The notes under the pieces were generated by a model. That model saw only the letters and a list, made by a program, of their open reading frames with translations. It made no database searches and was not told the origin of the DNA. A program made the position numbers and the translations under genes. From contig CAMGZH010000008.1 of assembly GCA_946182825.1 (NCBI GenBank), positions 1 through 64,000 of the forward strand: 64,000 nt of DNA. Direction: 5' to 3'. Source of the stretch: an uncultured Lachnospiraceae bacterium. Lineage in GTDB: Bacteria > Bacillota > Clostridia > Lachnospirales > Lachnospiraceae. Positions within the stretch are counted from its first letter, which is position 1. Every line of letters starts with the position of its first letter. This document shows positions 14,807 to 21,879 of the stretch, piece by piece.

Positions 14807-17041
14807 TTACTTTCTGTCAGTCTTAAGTGTCTTCTTGGCACTTGCCTTGCTGAACTGCTTTACCGTGTTATCCTTGTAATTGTAAGAGCGAACCTTAACT
14901 ACGATCTTTGCGCCCTTCTTAACACTAAGCACTACAGATGTGTCGGTTGTCTGCTTCTTATATGTCTTCTTGCCGATCTTGTAGATCACTTCGTAGCCAA
15001 CGGTATTTGCAGACTTCTTGAAGCTTACCTTTACCTTTGCGCCCTTTACGTTCGTAACCTTAAGACCCTTGACAACAGCCGGCTTACGATTCTGGATCTC
15101 CGGCTCCTTTTCCTTCTCTGTTACAACAACAGGAATGATCTTCTGGCCCTCTGCAAGCTTGCTGGTTGCCTCAGCCTTAACGGTAACAAATGCTGTTCCC
15201 TGTGCTACAGCTGTTACTTCTCCGTCTCCGGTCACTGTGATGATGCTTGGATCGGAAGATACAAAGCTGAGCTTACCGCTTGCTGTTGCATTCAGATTTC
15301 CTGACTCGCCAACCTTAAGTGTAAGAACAGCTACCGCATTCAGATCGGAAGCATCCTTTGTAGAAGAATAGGTCAATGGAATGTAAACCTTCTCAGCAGC
15401 ATACTGTGTTGCAGCATGGCTTGGAGTTGAAACTTCAACAAAAAGGTTTCCGTTATTCTTCTGGTTCACATAGGTCACAACACCGGTAACCGCATTGATC
15501 TTAACATCGGAACCACTGTATGCCTTATATTCCTTCTTAGCCTCATCATAGGTTGCAAGGCTGTACTTAACAGCGCTACCGTAAGCAGTGGTTGCCTTTA
15601 CCTCAGCAATCGGATTGGAGGTGTTAAGGAAGACAGAAGTGCTGCCTGCCTGGATGATCTCCTTGGCGTACTTATCCACAACCTTGACATCGATCTCGAA
15701 TGTGATGGTTCCGGTTGTCTTATCGCTGTTCTTAACGGTGATCTTCAGCTTGGAATCACCGGCCTTGACAGCTGTAAGGGTACCGTTCTTATAGGTGAAT
15801 ACACCTGTATCCTTGCTCTCTGTAATAACATAGGAATCACCTACGTTGCTTGTGATCGCAATGGAATCCTGCTTCTTATCCTTGGTTGAAAGAAGGATAG
15901 AACCGGTAACCTTTGCTGAATCCTTACGTCCGGTAGCAATGACCTTGCCCTCACTGTCCTTGACAGAAACTGTTGTCTGAGCCTTATTGGATACCTCTAC
16001 CTTAATGGTCTTTGTAACAGCTGCCACGGTCTTGCCGGATACATTGGACGCTGCTGCCTTAACGGTGATGGTTGCATGCTCTTCCTTGGCTGTTCCGTTG
16101 ATCTTAACATTACCCTGATTGTCAACTACAACAAGGTCCTTGTTACTTGTGTAGGTAACATCGGTTCCGAAATCGGAAACAGCAGAGATGCTGGCTGTCT
16201 TCTTCTGATCATCAAGATAGATCACTTCATCATACAGACCGTCGTTATTCTCATCCTTTACGATCTCACCATCAATACGGGTCGTCAGTGTCTGCTTATT
16301 ATGAACAACGGTAACTGGAATGGTAATGCTCTTTGCACCATTGCTTACGATGATCTCATCAGAACCCTCAACCTCACCGGCTGTTACGGTAACCGTAGCT
16401 GTATCGGTTGCACCGTTCTGGATCTTACCGGTATGGATCTTGTCAGAAGCATTGGATGTATTGCCTGTGATCACAATGCTCCAGTCATTGGAATCAAAGT
16501 TCTTGGACTTTAATGTGATCTCCTTTGACTTGCTTGCTCCATCCGTTCCCAGTACGATTCCGCTGGTTGCGTCCACCGTCTTCTTTTCATCGTTCTCATA
16601 GGTGGCTGCAATGGACTGTGTCTTGGCTGCTACTGCAACCTGGAATTCCTCTGTCTTCTTCACATCACCATTCACAACAATAGAAAGTGTGATCTTGGCT
16701 GTTCCCTCTTTTAAGGTCTTTAATGTGAAAGTATCGTCCTTCTTCAGTCCCTTCAAAGACTCCTTCTCAGAAGTACCGGTTGCCTTTCCGTTCTTCTTCT
16801 CGATCTCAACGATCTTATGATCGGAAGTCTTTGCTGTTACAGTAGCTCCATCTGCGTAATCTGCCAGAGAACCAACCGTGTAGGTCTTCTCATCACCGAT
16901 CACCAGACTGATATCATTCGCGCTTACGATCTTCGCCTCAGCATATGCTGCAACCGGTGCCACCGGATTTGCCACCGGAGTAAAACTCATAGCTGTTGTT
17001 GCCGCCATAGCAACAGCAATGATTCTTTTCAAATTCTTCAT
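14807..17041 (-). CDS. Secreted protein with repeated bacterial Ig-like domains
   Basis: The 744-residue protein starts at MKNLKRII (binding site GGGAGG nine bases upstream) and has a signal peptide ending near AAYAEA. The body is a series of beta-rich modules of BIG2-like type, with recurring phrases such as GTAKITLSI, ITVKAAAS, GDSKLKITVKNS and GTAFVTVKAEA. The last 80 residues form a fibronectin-type module rich in Lys and Val. There is no LPXTG motif or transmembrane anchor, so it is probably released or held by non-covalent binding. No catalytic domain is seen; a structural or adhesive role is inferred. It diverges from a smaller gene with a related Ig-like module. Confidence 0.85.
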   Translation of the reverse strand: MKNLKRIIAVAMAATTAMSFTPVANPVAPVAAYAEAKIVSANDISLVIGDEKTYTVGSLADYADGATVTAKTSDHKIVEIEKKNGKATGTSEKESLKGLKKDDTFTLKTLKEGTAKITLSIVVNGDVKKTEEFQVAVAAKTQSIAATYENDEKKTVDATSGIVLGTDGASKSKEITLKSKNFDSNDWSIVITGNTSNASDKIHTGKIQNGATDTATVTVTAGEVEGSDEIIVSNGAKSITIPVTVVHNKQTLTTRIDGEIVKDENNDGLYDEVIYLDDQKKTASISAVSDFGTDVTYTSNKDLVVVDNQGNVKINGTAKEEHATITVKAAASNVSGKTVAAVTKTIKVEVSNKAQTTVSVKDSEGKVIATGRKDSAKVTGSILLSTKDKKQDSIAITSNVGDSYVITESKDTGVFTYKNGTLTAVKAGDSKLKITVKNSDKTTGTITFEIDVKVVDKYAKEIIQAGSTSVFLNTSNPIAEVKATTAYGSAVKYSLATYDEAKKEYKAYSGSDVKINAVTGVVTYVNQKNNGNLFVEVSTPSHAATQYAAEKVYIPLTYSSTKDASDLNAVAVLTLKVGESGNLNATASGKLSFVSSDPSIITVTGDGEVTAVAQGTAFVTVKAEATSKLAEGQKIIPVVVTEKEKEPEIQNRKPAVVKGLKVTNVKGAKVKVSFKKSANTVGYEVIYKIGKKTYKKQTTDTSVVLSVKKGAKIVVKVRSYNYKDNTVKQFSKASAKKTLKTDRK

Positions 17042-17208
17042 TAACATTTACCTCCCAAAATAAAAGTTTCGTCATTCCATTAAGTCGACTTGCAAAATTC
17101 GTTGATCAACGATTCCTTGCTTTTGCAACTAAAACGATACACTCTCTTCCCTTTTAGTTCAACCACACATGTGGCATAAATGGGCTTTTTTCCTTTTTTT
17201 GTTCTAAT

Positions 17209-17237
17209 TTTATATAGAAATCCACCTTTTCTTTCAA
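17209..17237 (-). promoter_or_regulatory. Promoter of the large Ig-like protein gene
   Basis: TTGAAA (17232-17237), a 17-base spacer and TATAAA (17209-17214). The leader is about 160 bases long and contains small dyads, among them CACATGTG, but no riboswitch I know. Confidence 0.65.
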
Positions 17238-17277
17238 GAATTCTTTAAGAAAGGTTCAATAATTTTTCAATATATAT

Positions 17278-17283
17278 TATAAT
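17278..17283 (+). promoter_or_regulatory. -10 box of the small Ig-like protein gene
   Basis: TATAAT with a poor -35 (TTCAAT) 17 bases upstream predicts a start near 17290. A CCGATG/CATCGG hairpin follows in the 5' leader. The 17048-17352 gap otherwise holds only the two divergent promoters and leaders. Confidence 0.6.
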
Positions 17284-17352
17284 TTCTTTCGTTGGAGTCC
17301 GATGCAAGTTCATCGGAGAAATGTTTTATCTAAAAAAATGGGAGAAAAGAAC

Positions 17353-18189
17353 ATGAGAAAAAACATCAAAAAACTTCTTGCTGCCGCTTTTGCAGCAGCC
17401 ATGGTACTCACAAGTGCCCCCGTTGCAGGCACCACCGGTACTGCCTACTCTGTAACAGCCGAGGCCAAGAGCAGCACGACCATCTACGTTGGTGGAATCG
17501 TTCGAATCTATGTCAAGAACAGTTATGGCTCTGCTATGAAGTCCAGCCTGTACAGCGTTTCCAACAAGCGGATCGTATCTGTTAAAAAATCCGGCAATTA
17601 CTTCAAGGTAAAGGGTAAGCACTCCGGAAACGCCACCGTCACACTGAAAAGCTACGGTCGCAAGTATACCTTTAAGATCAAGGTTAAGAAAGACTACCGC
17701 CGCAATGTTTCCGTATTGACCGACAAGGAGGCGTTCCGGGACGGTTCTTACTTCTGCCAGGTCAAGAATAAGAACAACTTCCCGGTTCGTATCTGGATCA
17801 AGTATACCAATGGAGAGCTGGATGATGTCTACGCCGGTGGCAAGGCATCCTTCTACCATGTACTGAAGCATCGTCCAAAGTCCATCAAGGTAGAACGCGA
17901 CCATACGATCTACACCAATACACCAAAGGTAACGATTTCCAATGCCCGTTACTCTCAGGAGAACAACGGTAGCATTCGAATTCTCTTTGATGCATCCACT
18001 TCATCTACGAAGCCAATTACCCGTGCCGAGTATCTGTTCCTCGTAAAATACGCAGACGGTTCTCTCGACATCGTAAAGAGTGATTCCTACACAGTGGAAT
18101 CCGGTATGGAGGCAGACGGCAGCGTCGACGGAGGCAAGGTGATCTCCGGCGTCTCCCCACTGGTAGGCGAGGTTCGTTGCTTCAAATAG
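17353..18189 (+). CDS. Small secreted protein with an Ig-like domain
   Basis: The 278-residue protein starts at MRKNIKKLLAA, preceded by GGGAGAA; an upstream ATG in the same frame lacks a good site. The signal peptide runs to about VTAEA. Residues 40-110 form a BIG2-like beta module (YSVSNKRIVSVKKSG, GNATVTLKS). The remainder is beta-rich with two modules, ending at CFK. It has no anchor motif. The protein resembles the divergent 744-residue protein in its signal peptide and Ig-like module, so the two may be co-regulated surface partners. Function is unknown. Confidence 0.8.
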   Translation: MRKNIKKLLAAAFAAAMVLTSAPVAGTTGTAYSVTAEAKSSTTIYVGGIVRIYVKNSYGSAMKSSLYSVSNKRIVSVKKSGNYFKVKGKHSGNATVTLKSYGRKYTFKIKVKKDYRRNVSVLTDKEAFRDGSYFCQVKNKNNFPVRIWIKYTNGELDDVYAGGKASFYHVLKHRPKSIKVERDHTIYTNTPKVTISNARYSQENNGSIRILFDASTSSTKPITRAEYLFLVKYADGSLDIVKSDSYTVESGMEADGSVDGGKVISGVSPLVGEVRCFK

Positions 18190-18210
18190 ATAAACTGGGG
18201 AAATAATAAG

Positions 18211-18253
18211 GAGGCAGTGAAAATGAAGTTTTCATTTTCACTGCCTCTTTTTT
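18211..18253 (+). terminator. Terminator of the small Ig-like protein gene
   Basis: A perfect 17-bp stem (GAGGCAGTGAAAATGAA and its complement) with a three-base loop is followed by T6. Confidence 0.92.
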
Positions 18254-18270
18254 CACAGGGATTTCTCCTC

Positions 18271-18299
18271 TTGCCAAAACCTTCCCCACCGTGTATCAT
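18271..18299 (+). promoter_or_regulatory. Promoter placing the start site at the next ATG
   Basis: TTGCCA (18271-18276), a 17-base spacer and TATCAT (18294-18299). Only eight bases separate the -10 box from the ATG at 18308, so the transcript should begin at or next to the start codon. No Shine-Dalgarno sequence is present, in contrast to the neighbours. Confidence 0.65.
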
Positions 18300-18307
18300 A
18301 ACCATCT

Positions 18308-19069
18308 ATGGAATTAAACGAAAACATATACAGGGAACTCTCCCAAGAGATTCCCGGGCTGGAGAAGGAGATTCGCCGGCTATACCAGAAATTAGATAAG
18401 AAGACCGGACTAAAAGCAAGCCTGCTCCCTATTACCTTTGGCTATGAGCAGGACGTATGCGGCAGCTTCACCCGATCTGATCTTCATAACGAAGACGACC
18501 ACGGCCTGCTGCACCACCGCCATACAACCTCAAGTGAAAGCGGCGCCTCCTTTCACTTTTCCCTGCTCTTTCTGGGAAGCCGGGTGCCCCACCCCCTGAG
18601 TCCCTCCGATCGGGAGGATCTGTATAAGCATGAATACGCCCACTATATGGAAACCGTCATGGACATTCCAAAGGAATACCGTTTCCGACCGGGGCTCCAT
18701 GGAAGTGCCTGGCAGTATTGTTGCTCCCTGATCGGTGCAGCCCCCACGCCATTCTTTGAAAAGGGCAAGGGCGAGAAGACCTATGATTATGAGAAGCTTT
18801 TGAAGAAAAAGCCGACACCCCATCCTTCCGCCGTTACATATCAGACCCACCGTGAATTAAAAACACAGCAAAACCGCCAGATTAAATTTCAGACCGGTGA
18901 TCCGGTGGACCATCCCAAATACGGCCACGGTGTCATCGAAGAGATCAAACAGACCTCCTCTTCCGTCCGACTGGCGATTCGTTTTCCCGATGGACTTCAT
19001 ACCCTGGATCAGACTTGGCTGATTCGGAATCAATATGGATTCGGAAACAAAATGAATGGAAAAGTGTGA
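18308..19069 (+). CDS. SprT-like zinc protease domain fused to a UvrD/PcrA-type Tudor domain
   Basis: The 253-residue protein has a zincin site HEYAH at 108-112 and a second His in HGSAW at 131-135, the spacing and form seen in SprT/Spartan-like metalloproteases. Residues 194-244 (GDPVDHPKYGHGVIEEI and following) match the small C-terminal Tudor-like domain of the helicases UvrD and PcrA, which in PcrA contacts RNA polymerase. Residues 1-35 look helical. I infer a cytoplasmic peptidase brought to DNA or to RNA polymerase; the substrate is unknown. There is no signal peptide. The gene stands alone and seems to be translated from a leaderless mRNA. A family-level name is not certain. Confidence 0.75.
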   Translation: MELNENIYRELSQEIPGLEKEIRRLYQKLDKKTGLKASLLPITFGYEQDVCGSFTRSDLHNEDDHGLLHHRHTTSSESGASFHFSLLFLGSRVPHPLSPSDREDLYKHEYAHYMETVMDIPKEYRFRPGLHGSAWQYCCSLIGAAPTPFFEKGKGEKTYDYEKLLKKKPTPHPSAVTYQTHRELKTQQNRQIKFQTGDPVDHPKYGHGVIEEIKQTSSSVRLAIRFPDGLHTLDQTWLIRNQYGFGNKMNGKV

Positions 19070-19094
19070 CCTTTCTGTGACCTTTCCTGTGATA
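19065..19094 (+). repeat. Short tandem repeat over a stop codon
   Basis: TGTGACCTTTC occurs twice in tandem with a partial third copy, starting at the stop codon of the SprT-like gene. Its role is unknown. Confidence 0.6.
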
Positions 19095-19107
19095 CTATAC
19101 CCGTGGA

Positions 19108-19129
19108 AACACAAATGTGTTACTTTTTT
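19108..19129 (+). terminator. Weak terminator after the SprT-like gene
   Basis: A short AACACA/TGTGTT dyad is followed by AC and T6. The stem is short, so the stronger bidirectional terminator at 19173-19220 may do most of the work. Confidence 0.4.
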
Positions 19130-19172
19130 ACTCCCCTCACTGAAGGTTGTAGTCCCCTCTGCAACCTTCCGT

Positions 19173-19220
19173 AAAAAAAACCGATGAACTAACGCGAAGC
19201 GTTGGTCCATCGGCTTTTTT
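19173..19220. terminator. Bidirectional terminator between convergent genes
   Basis: CCGATG...CTAACGC pairs with GCGTTGG...CATCGG (one mismatch, one wobble) around a GAA loop. T6 follows on the plus strand and eight A's precede it, so it works in both directions for the SprT-like and PilZ genes. Confidence 0.9.
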
Positions 19221-19227
19221 GATGCTG

Positions 19228-19275
19228 ACAAATTTCCTATGCAAATTCCTGCGAATCCCCGACTGAAATAAAATG
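19228..19275 (-). repeat. Member of the mosaic intergenic repeat family
   Basis: On the minus strand, TTTCAGTCGGGG joins directly to GATTCG and CAGGAATTTGCATAG. The first and third parts recur at 27906-27975 with other sequence between them. It lies between the PilZ gene and its terminator. Confidence 0.5.
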
Positions 19276-19290
19276 ATTCCGGACGTTGTA

Positions 19291-20055
19291 TCAACCGCCC
19301 AGAACCTCTTTCTCTTCAGCGGCACGCTGTGCCTCAACTTTCGCCTCAAACGCCTGAGCAGCCTGCTGCGCAGCCAGTCTGGCAGCCTCCTGCTGTCTGG
19401 CCTTCTCTTCCTCGATCCTGGCTCTCTCCTTGGCCTCTCGCTCCATCTCTGCCTGCATCTCTTCATTCAGCATCTGATTAGCCTTCAGAGCCTCTTCCTG
19501 ATCGTGCACAAACTTAACAAAGTTGGGTGTGGCTTCTTCCACCAGACAACCATAATAATACATTCCGACCCCAACTTCACTCTTATGACGGATCTTACCG
19601 AAGACCTTGACGCTCTTGACCTTCATCTCGGTCCAGACGCCTTCCCTGTAGTTCTCCTCGCAAATAACACCGAAGCCGTTCGCACTCACGTCAAACAGCT
19701 TCGCCGGATATCCATTCAGATAACAAGTACCGTTCACCGGAAATCTCTGGAACTGGCGAACATATTTCTTCTCCTGATGTTCCTTCCTTCCGTAGGTCAG
19801 ATAGATCTTCATCCCCTTGTAATCCACAAGAAAGACCTTCACATGAGGAAATACGTCCTTCTCGCCGATATTCAGCGTAATATCTCCGTCCTCAAATAAA
19901 ACAATATCTCCATTCTCATAGATGGCAGACAGCCCTACAATATCCCCCTGCATTACCAGAACCTTGGTCGTATACTCGTGAACACTGTTCTCTGTCTTCC
20001 ACAACACCCTAACCGGTGTTCCTTCTTTCACATCATCAGCCAGCATATACACCAT
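19291..20055 (-). CDS. PilZ domain protein (c-di-GMP receptor)
   Basis: PilZ proteins bind cyclic di-GMP. The 254-residue protein has an N-terminal YcgR-like beta domain (residues 5-95) and a PilZ domain with the ligand motifs RQFQR (100-104) and DVSANG (122-127). Residues 190-254 are a charged, Ala/Glu-rich coiled coil. This layout resembles YcgR, the flagellar brake, but no flagellar gene is nearby. I choose ATG at 20055; a TTG 12 codons upstream is also open but lacks a clear site. Likely output is motility, surface polymer or adhesion control, which the sequence alone cannot settle. Confidence 0.88.
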   Translation of the reverse strand: MVYMLADDVKEGTPVRVLWKTENSVHEYTTKVLVMQGDIVGLSAIYENGDIVLFEDGDITLNIGEKDVFPHVKVFLVDYKGMKIYLTYGRKEHQEKKYVRQFQRFPVNGTCYLNGYPAKLFDVSANGFGVICEENYREGVWTEMKVKSVKVFGKIRHKSEVGVGMYYYGCLVEEATPNFVKFVHDQEEALKANQMLNEEMQAEMEREAKERARIEEEKARQQEAARLAAQQAAQAFEAKVEAQRAAEEKEVLGG

Positions 20056-20164
20056 CTCTTCTTTCCGCAGCGAAGCCTCTCCCAAGTACAAAGCCAGCTA
20101 CATGCAATCTTATTTTACCTATAGAGACATTATATTACTCTAACACAGGCAATTACAAGTCCTC

Positions 20165-21568
20165 CTACTGATGGTCTCCACAAAGTTCCCAGATCGCATC
20201 GGCAAATACCTTAGTAGCGATCATGATATTGTCGATATCCATGAACTCATCTGCTCCGTGCATATGGGTATCAATATCCGGAAGGATCGCACCGAAGGCA
20301 ACACCATTCTTCAACTCATGGACATACGTACCACCACCGATGGCAAGACACTCTCCTTTAAGACCTGTCACCTTCTCATAGGAACCAAGGAGAGTCTGAA
20401 CGAAATCGCTGTCCCCTGCCACACGGTGTGGTGGTACCATTCCCGGAGTTGTAAAGTCAAAGCCTGCTGCTGTAATATTCTTCTCTGCAACATCCTGACA
20501 GTTTTCCTTTGTTCCCATAACCGGAACACGGGAATCGAATGTGAACTCCATACCGGTTGGATCAACATGGTATAAATCCAGTGTGCAGGTCAGATCATGG
20601 GATTCCTCATCGCACATCTTGATACCGATACCGGAACCGTCTGTTACACCATATGGGAAAAGCTCCGGAATCTTTTTCACAAACTCAAGGCACTCACTGT
20701 CTGCAAGATCCAGCTTGGATGCCAGCATCATGGCTGCAAGTCCTGCATTCTTACCATTCTCCGGTGTGGATGCATGAGCAGACTCACCGATGATGGTAAT
20801 CTCCTGATCTGCTGTAACATTCACCTCAACCTCGCAGGCCTTGGCAATCTCTTCCATGGCTCCGTTCGCCGCATCCATATCCAGGCCTTCGAACTTGATT
20901 ACAGCCTTCTGTGGCACTGCATTGAAGGCTACACCGGCATCCAGAGACAGGATACGAGGCAGGGCTGTGCTCTCCTCATACTTCTTGGAAATAATACCGC
21001 GGAACTGTCCTTTTTCAATATTGATCAATGGGAATTCTGCATCCGGAGAGAAGGTCATCTCTGCTTCCGGCTCAATGGCATAATAGTGCTCGATATCGGA
21101 AGATCCGGTCTCTTCGTCAGAACCCATGATCAGTCGAATACCCTTCTTCATCGGAACATTGCTCTCTTTCAATGCACGCATGGCATATAAGGCACAGAGC
21201 ATCGGTCCCTTATCATCACTGGTTCCACGTCCATAGAGACGACCGTCCTTCTCGATGATGTTAAACGGCTCTGTCACCGTCCAGCCTTCGCCGGCCGGAA
21301 CCACGTCTGTGTGTGCCAGGATATCCAGTGTTCTAGGAAGTGCACTGTCATAATCGGCTGTTCCCACGTAGTTGTCATAGTTCTTTGTTGTAAAACCATA
21401 CTTGGCTGCCATATCGATGGCAAGATTTAATGCCTTATAAGATTCTTCTCCGTAAGGCTTACCCTCCAATGGTGCTGCCTTCACAGACGGAATCGCACAA
21501 AGTGCCTTGATATCCTCTAACAGTTCCTTCTGGTGATCGTCGATCCACGCGGTTACTTTCTGATCCAT
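20165..21568 (-). CDS. pepV: M20 family dipeptidase (PepV-like)
   Basis: This 467-residue metallopeptidase matches the length of lactobacillal PepV. Metal-binding and catalytic motifs are visible: LAHTDVVPAG, GRGTSDDKGP and MGSDEETGSSD near the N-terminal half, and a late GGGTYVHEL with a final H. It should cleave dipeptides and remove single N-terminal residues in the cytoplasm. It has a strong promoter of its own and stands alone. The start follows GAGGATAAT. Confidence 0.92.
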   Translation of the reverse strand: MDQKVTAWIDDHQKELLEDIKALCAIPSVKAAPLEGKPYGEESYKALNLAIDMAAKYGFTTKNYDNYVGTADYDSALPRTLDILAHTDVVPAGEGWTVTEPFNIIEKDGRLYGRGTSDDKGPMLCALYAMRALKESNVPMKKGIRLIMGSDEETGSSDIEHYYAIEPEAEMTFSPDAEFPLINIEKGQFRGIISKKYEESTALPRILSLDAGVAFNAVPQKAVIKFEGLDMDAANGAMEEIAKACEVEVNVTADQEITIIGESAHASTPENGKNAGLAAMMLASKLDLADSECLEFVKKIPELFPYGVTDGSGIGIKMCDEESHDLTCTLDLYHVDPTGMEFTFDSRVPVMGTKENCQDVAEKNITAAGFDFTTPGMVPPHRVAGDSDFVQTLLGSYEKVTGLKGECLAIGGGTYVHELKNGVAFGAILPDIDTHMHGADEFMDIDNIMIATKVFADAIWELCGDHQ

Positions 21569-21663
21569 ATTATCCTCAACTTTCTATGGGTAACTGCAAA
21601 GGCAGTCCTCTCATTTCATTACAGCTGTACCATTCCGCTTTCTACATAGCGAAACACATGTCT

Positions 21664-21691
21664 ATTATATAAGACTAAGCTTCGCTGTCAA
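21664..21691 (-). promoter_or_regulatory. pepV promoter
   Basis: TTGACA (21686-21691) and TATAAT (21664-21669) with a 16-base spacer. Both boxes are perfect, so constitutive high expression is likely. The rest of the 21569-21879 gap holds a repeat and the terminator of the upstream gene. Confidence 0.85.
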
Positions 21692-21734
21692 TTTAACGCT
21701 TTCCCCTGTTATTACAACATCTGGCTAAATTTTC

Positions 21735-21808
21735 CATAAGTCGCTATGCATCTTCCTGCGCATCCTCACCCCACATTTTTCCGGTCGGAGATTCGAACTC
21801 CGATTGCG
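21735..21808 (-). repeat. Member of the mosaic intergenic repeat family with a T-arm-like hairpin
   Basis: On the minus strand a terminator is followed by CGGAG-TTCGAAT-CTCCG, a hairpin that looks like a tRNA T-arm, and then by GAGGATGCGCAGGAAG. The segment GAGGATGCGCA and the TTCnAATCTCC core recur near 27916-27966. No anticodon arm, D-arm or acceptor stem is present, so it is not a tRNA. Confidence 0.55.
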
Positions 21809-21810
21809 AC

Positions 21811-21841
21811 AAAAAACTCCCGGAGGACATTCCCCGGGAGT
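21811..21841 (-). terminator. Terminator of the membrane-anchored protein gene
   Basis: CTCCCGG/CCGGGAG stem followed by TTTTTTG on the minus strand, about 40 bases past the stop codon at 21880. Confidence 0.88.
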
Positions 21842-21879
21842 CTGTTTCCTTATGCAATTACCCTTTGCTTCCACTTCTC

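Noticed and set aside
17041-17240. c-di-GMP riboswitch in the leader of the large Ig-like gene
   Set aside because: The leader has small dyads but none of the conserved GEMM-I or GEMM-II core sequences I could recognise.
21786-21802. Possible tRNA gene (T-arm-like hairpin CGGAG-TTCGAAT-CTCCG on the minus strand)
   Set aside because: Only the T-arm resembles a tRNA. There is no acceptor stem, D-arm or anticodon arm upstream; a protein gene terminator sits there. I count it as a repeat piece.
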